This document shows, piece after piece, positions 51,615-51,700 of a DNA stretch of 51,700 nt. Below the pieces are notes generated by a model, which saw only the letters and a program-made list of their open reading frames with translations, was not told the origin of the DNA and made no database searches. Source of the stretch: Mariprofundus sp. UBA1536 (GTDB taxonomy: Bacteria; Pseudomonadota; Zetaproteobacteria; Mariprofundales; Mariprofundaceae); contig DCPU01000019.1 in NCBI GenBank assembly GCA_002323245.1, positions 1-51,700 on the forward strand, written 5' to 3'. The number at the start of each line of letters is the position of its first letter. Positions within the stretch are counted from its first letter, which is position 1. Position numbers and translations under genes: made by a program.

Positions 51615-51666
51615 GGCAAGCTTGACCTAAGTTTGAGAAGGTATGATTGCAAGACCTAAGCTTGCC
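51615..51666. repeat. Inverted and direct repeats near the right edge
   Basis: GGCAAGCTT (51615-51623) and AAGCTTGCC (51658-51666) are perfect inverted repeats 34 nt apart. Between and overlapping them, GACCTAAG occurs directly at 51624-51631 and 51653-51660. This density of symmetric sequence suggests a folded repeat or element end. Confidence 0.5.
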
Positions 51667-51676
51667 TTGTATTCAT

Positions 51677-51700
51677 AAATCCGCGAATCAAGCCTTGACC
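51677..51700 (-). repeat. 24-nt repeat, copy 2
   Basis: The reverse complement of this stretch (ending TGATTCGCGGATTT) matches 18276-18299 at 22 of 24 positions. It reaches the window edge, so the repeat may be longer. Confidence 0.6.

Larger units (their letters stand above)
51284..51700. other. Region without a convincing gene
   Basis: About 417 nt to the window edge hold only a terminator (51360-51382), a hairpin (51461-51480), a doubtful ORF and repeat sequences (51615-51700), described separately. TTGTCCGG also occurs twice about 23 nt apart (near 51393 and 51414). No promoter for the ept-like gene could be pinned down. Confidence 0.5.

Overview
This window is a chromosomal segment of a Gram-negative, autotrophic proteobacterium, most of it around the replication origin. 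The signs are LPS export and Kdo genes (lptABC, kdsC, kdsD), ubiquinone genes (ubiA, ubiX, ubiK), a proteobacterial-type phosphoribulokinase, an S-adenosylhomocysteine riboswitch before ahcY, and a dnaA/dnaN/parAB/mnmG/rsmG cluster with two parS sites. My best guess is a marine iron- or sulfur-oxidising lineage such as the Zetaproteobacteria; that is inference from gene content, and no 16S gene is present.

Layout. 1-1111: a broken DUF2726/zinc-finger gene and an unrecognised small gene. 1239-6975: a three-gene RND efflux operon (TolC-like channel, lipoprotein adaptor, permease) closed by a terminator. 7033-12379: an SQR-like flavoprotein, gshA (opposite strand), an overlapping run NusG-II protein / Gx transporter / DUF924, a GyrI-like protein and a small outer-membrane barrel with a good sigma70-type promoter. 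12401-16205 (minus): a small membrane protein, radC, glyS, glyQ. 16407-18376: two SRPBCC genes, a repeat-bearing lipoprotein and a decayed copy of the second SRPBCC gene. 18384-33935 (minus): arsC, an SlyD-like PPIase, a small unknown, ppsA, an SDR, comM, ubiK, ubiX, lptB-lptA-lptC-kdsC-kdsD, an M23 peptidase, parB, parA, rsmG, mnmG. 34049-37664 (minus): prk, dnaN, the putative oriC, dnaA. 37766-41580 (plus): a PyrK-like protein, metK, the SAH riboswitch, ahcY and a small EF-hand protein. 41546-51283 (minus): a tight run ept-like, GT2, nagZ, radA, cvpA, purF, dgkA, ubiA, hemC, rdgB. 51284-51700 holds no convincing gene but has a terminator, hairpins and repeats that may be the edge of a mobile or repeat element.

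How it works together. The metK-riboswitch-ahcY segment is a methyl-cycle unit in which SAH controls its own hydrolase. ParA, ParB and two parS sites flank the origin, one parS lying across the rsmG stop and the likely parA start. The lpt/kds genes make and export LPS, and the adjacent ubiX/ubiK plus the distant ubiA serve quinone synthesis. Phosphoribulokinase, the Calvin-cycle enzyme, sits unusually between dnaN and mnmG, away from any RuBisCO gene visible here.

Most of the window is housekeeping. The most unusual points are the parS/parA translation-start overlap, prk at the origin, the decayed SRPBCC copy interrupted by a repeat that recurs at the right edge, and the SQR-like protein lacking a canonical cysteine. 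I did not find a clear new multi-gene defence or mobile system.
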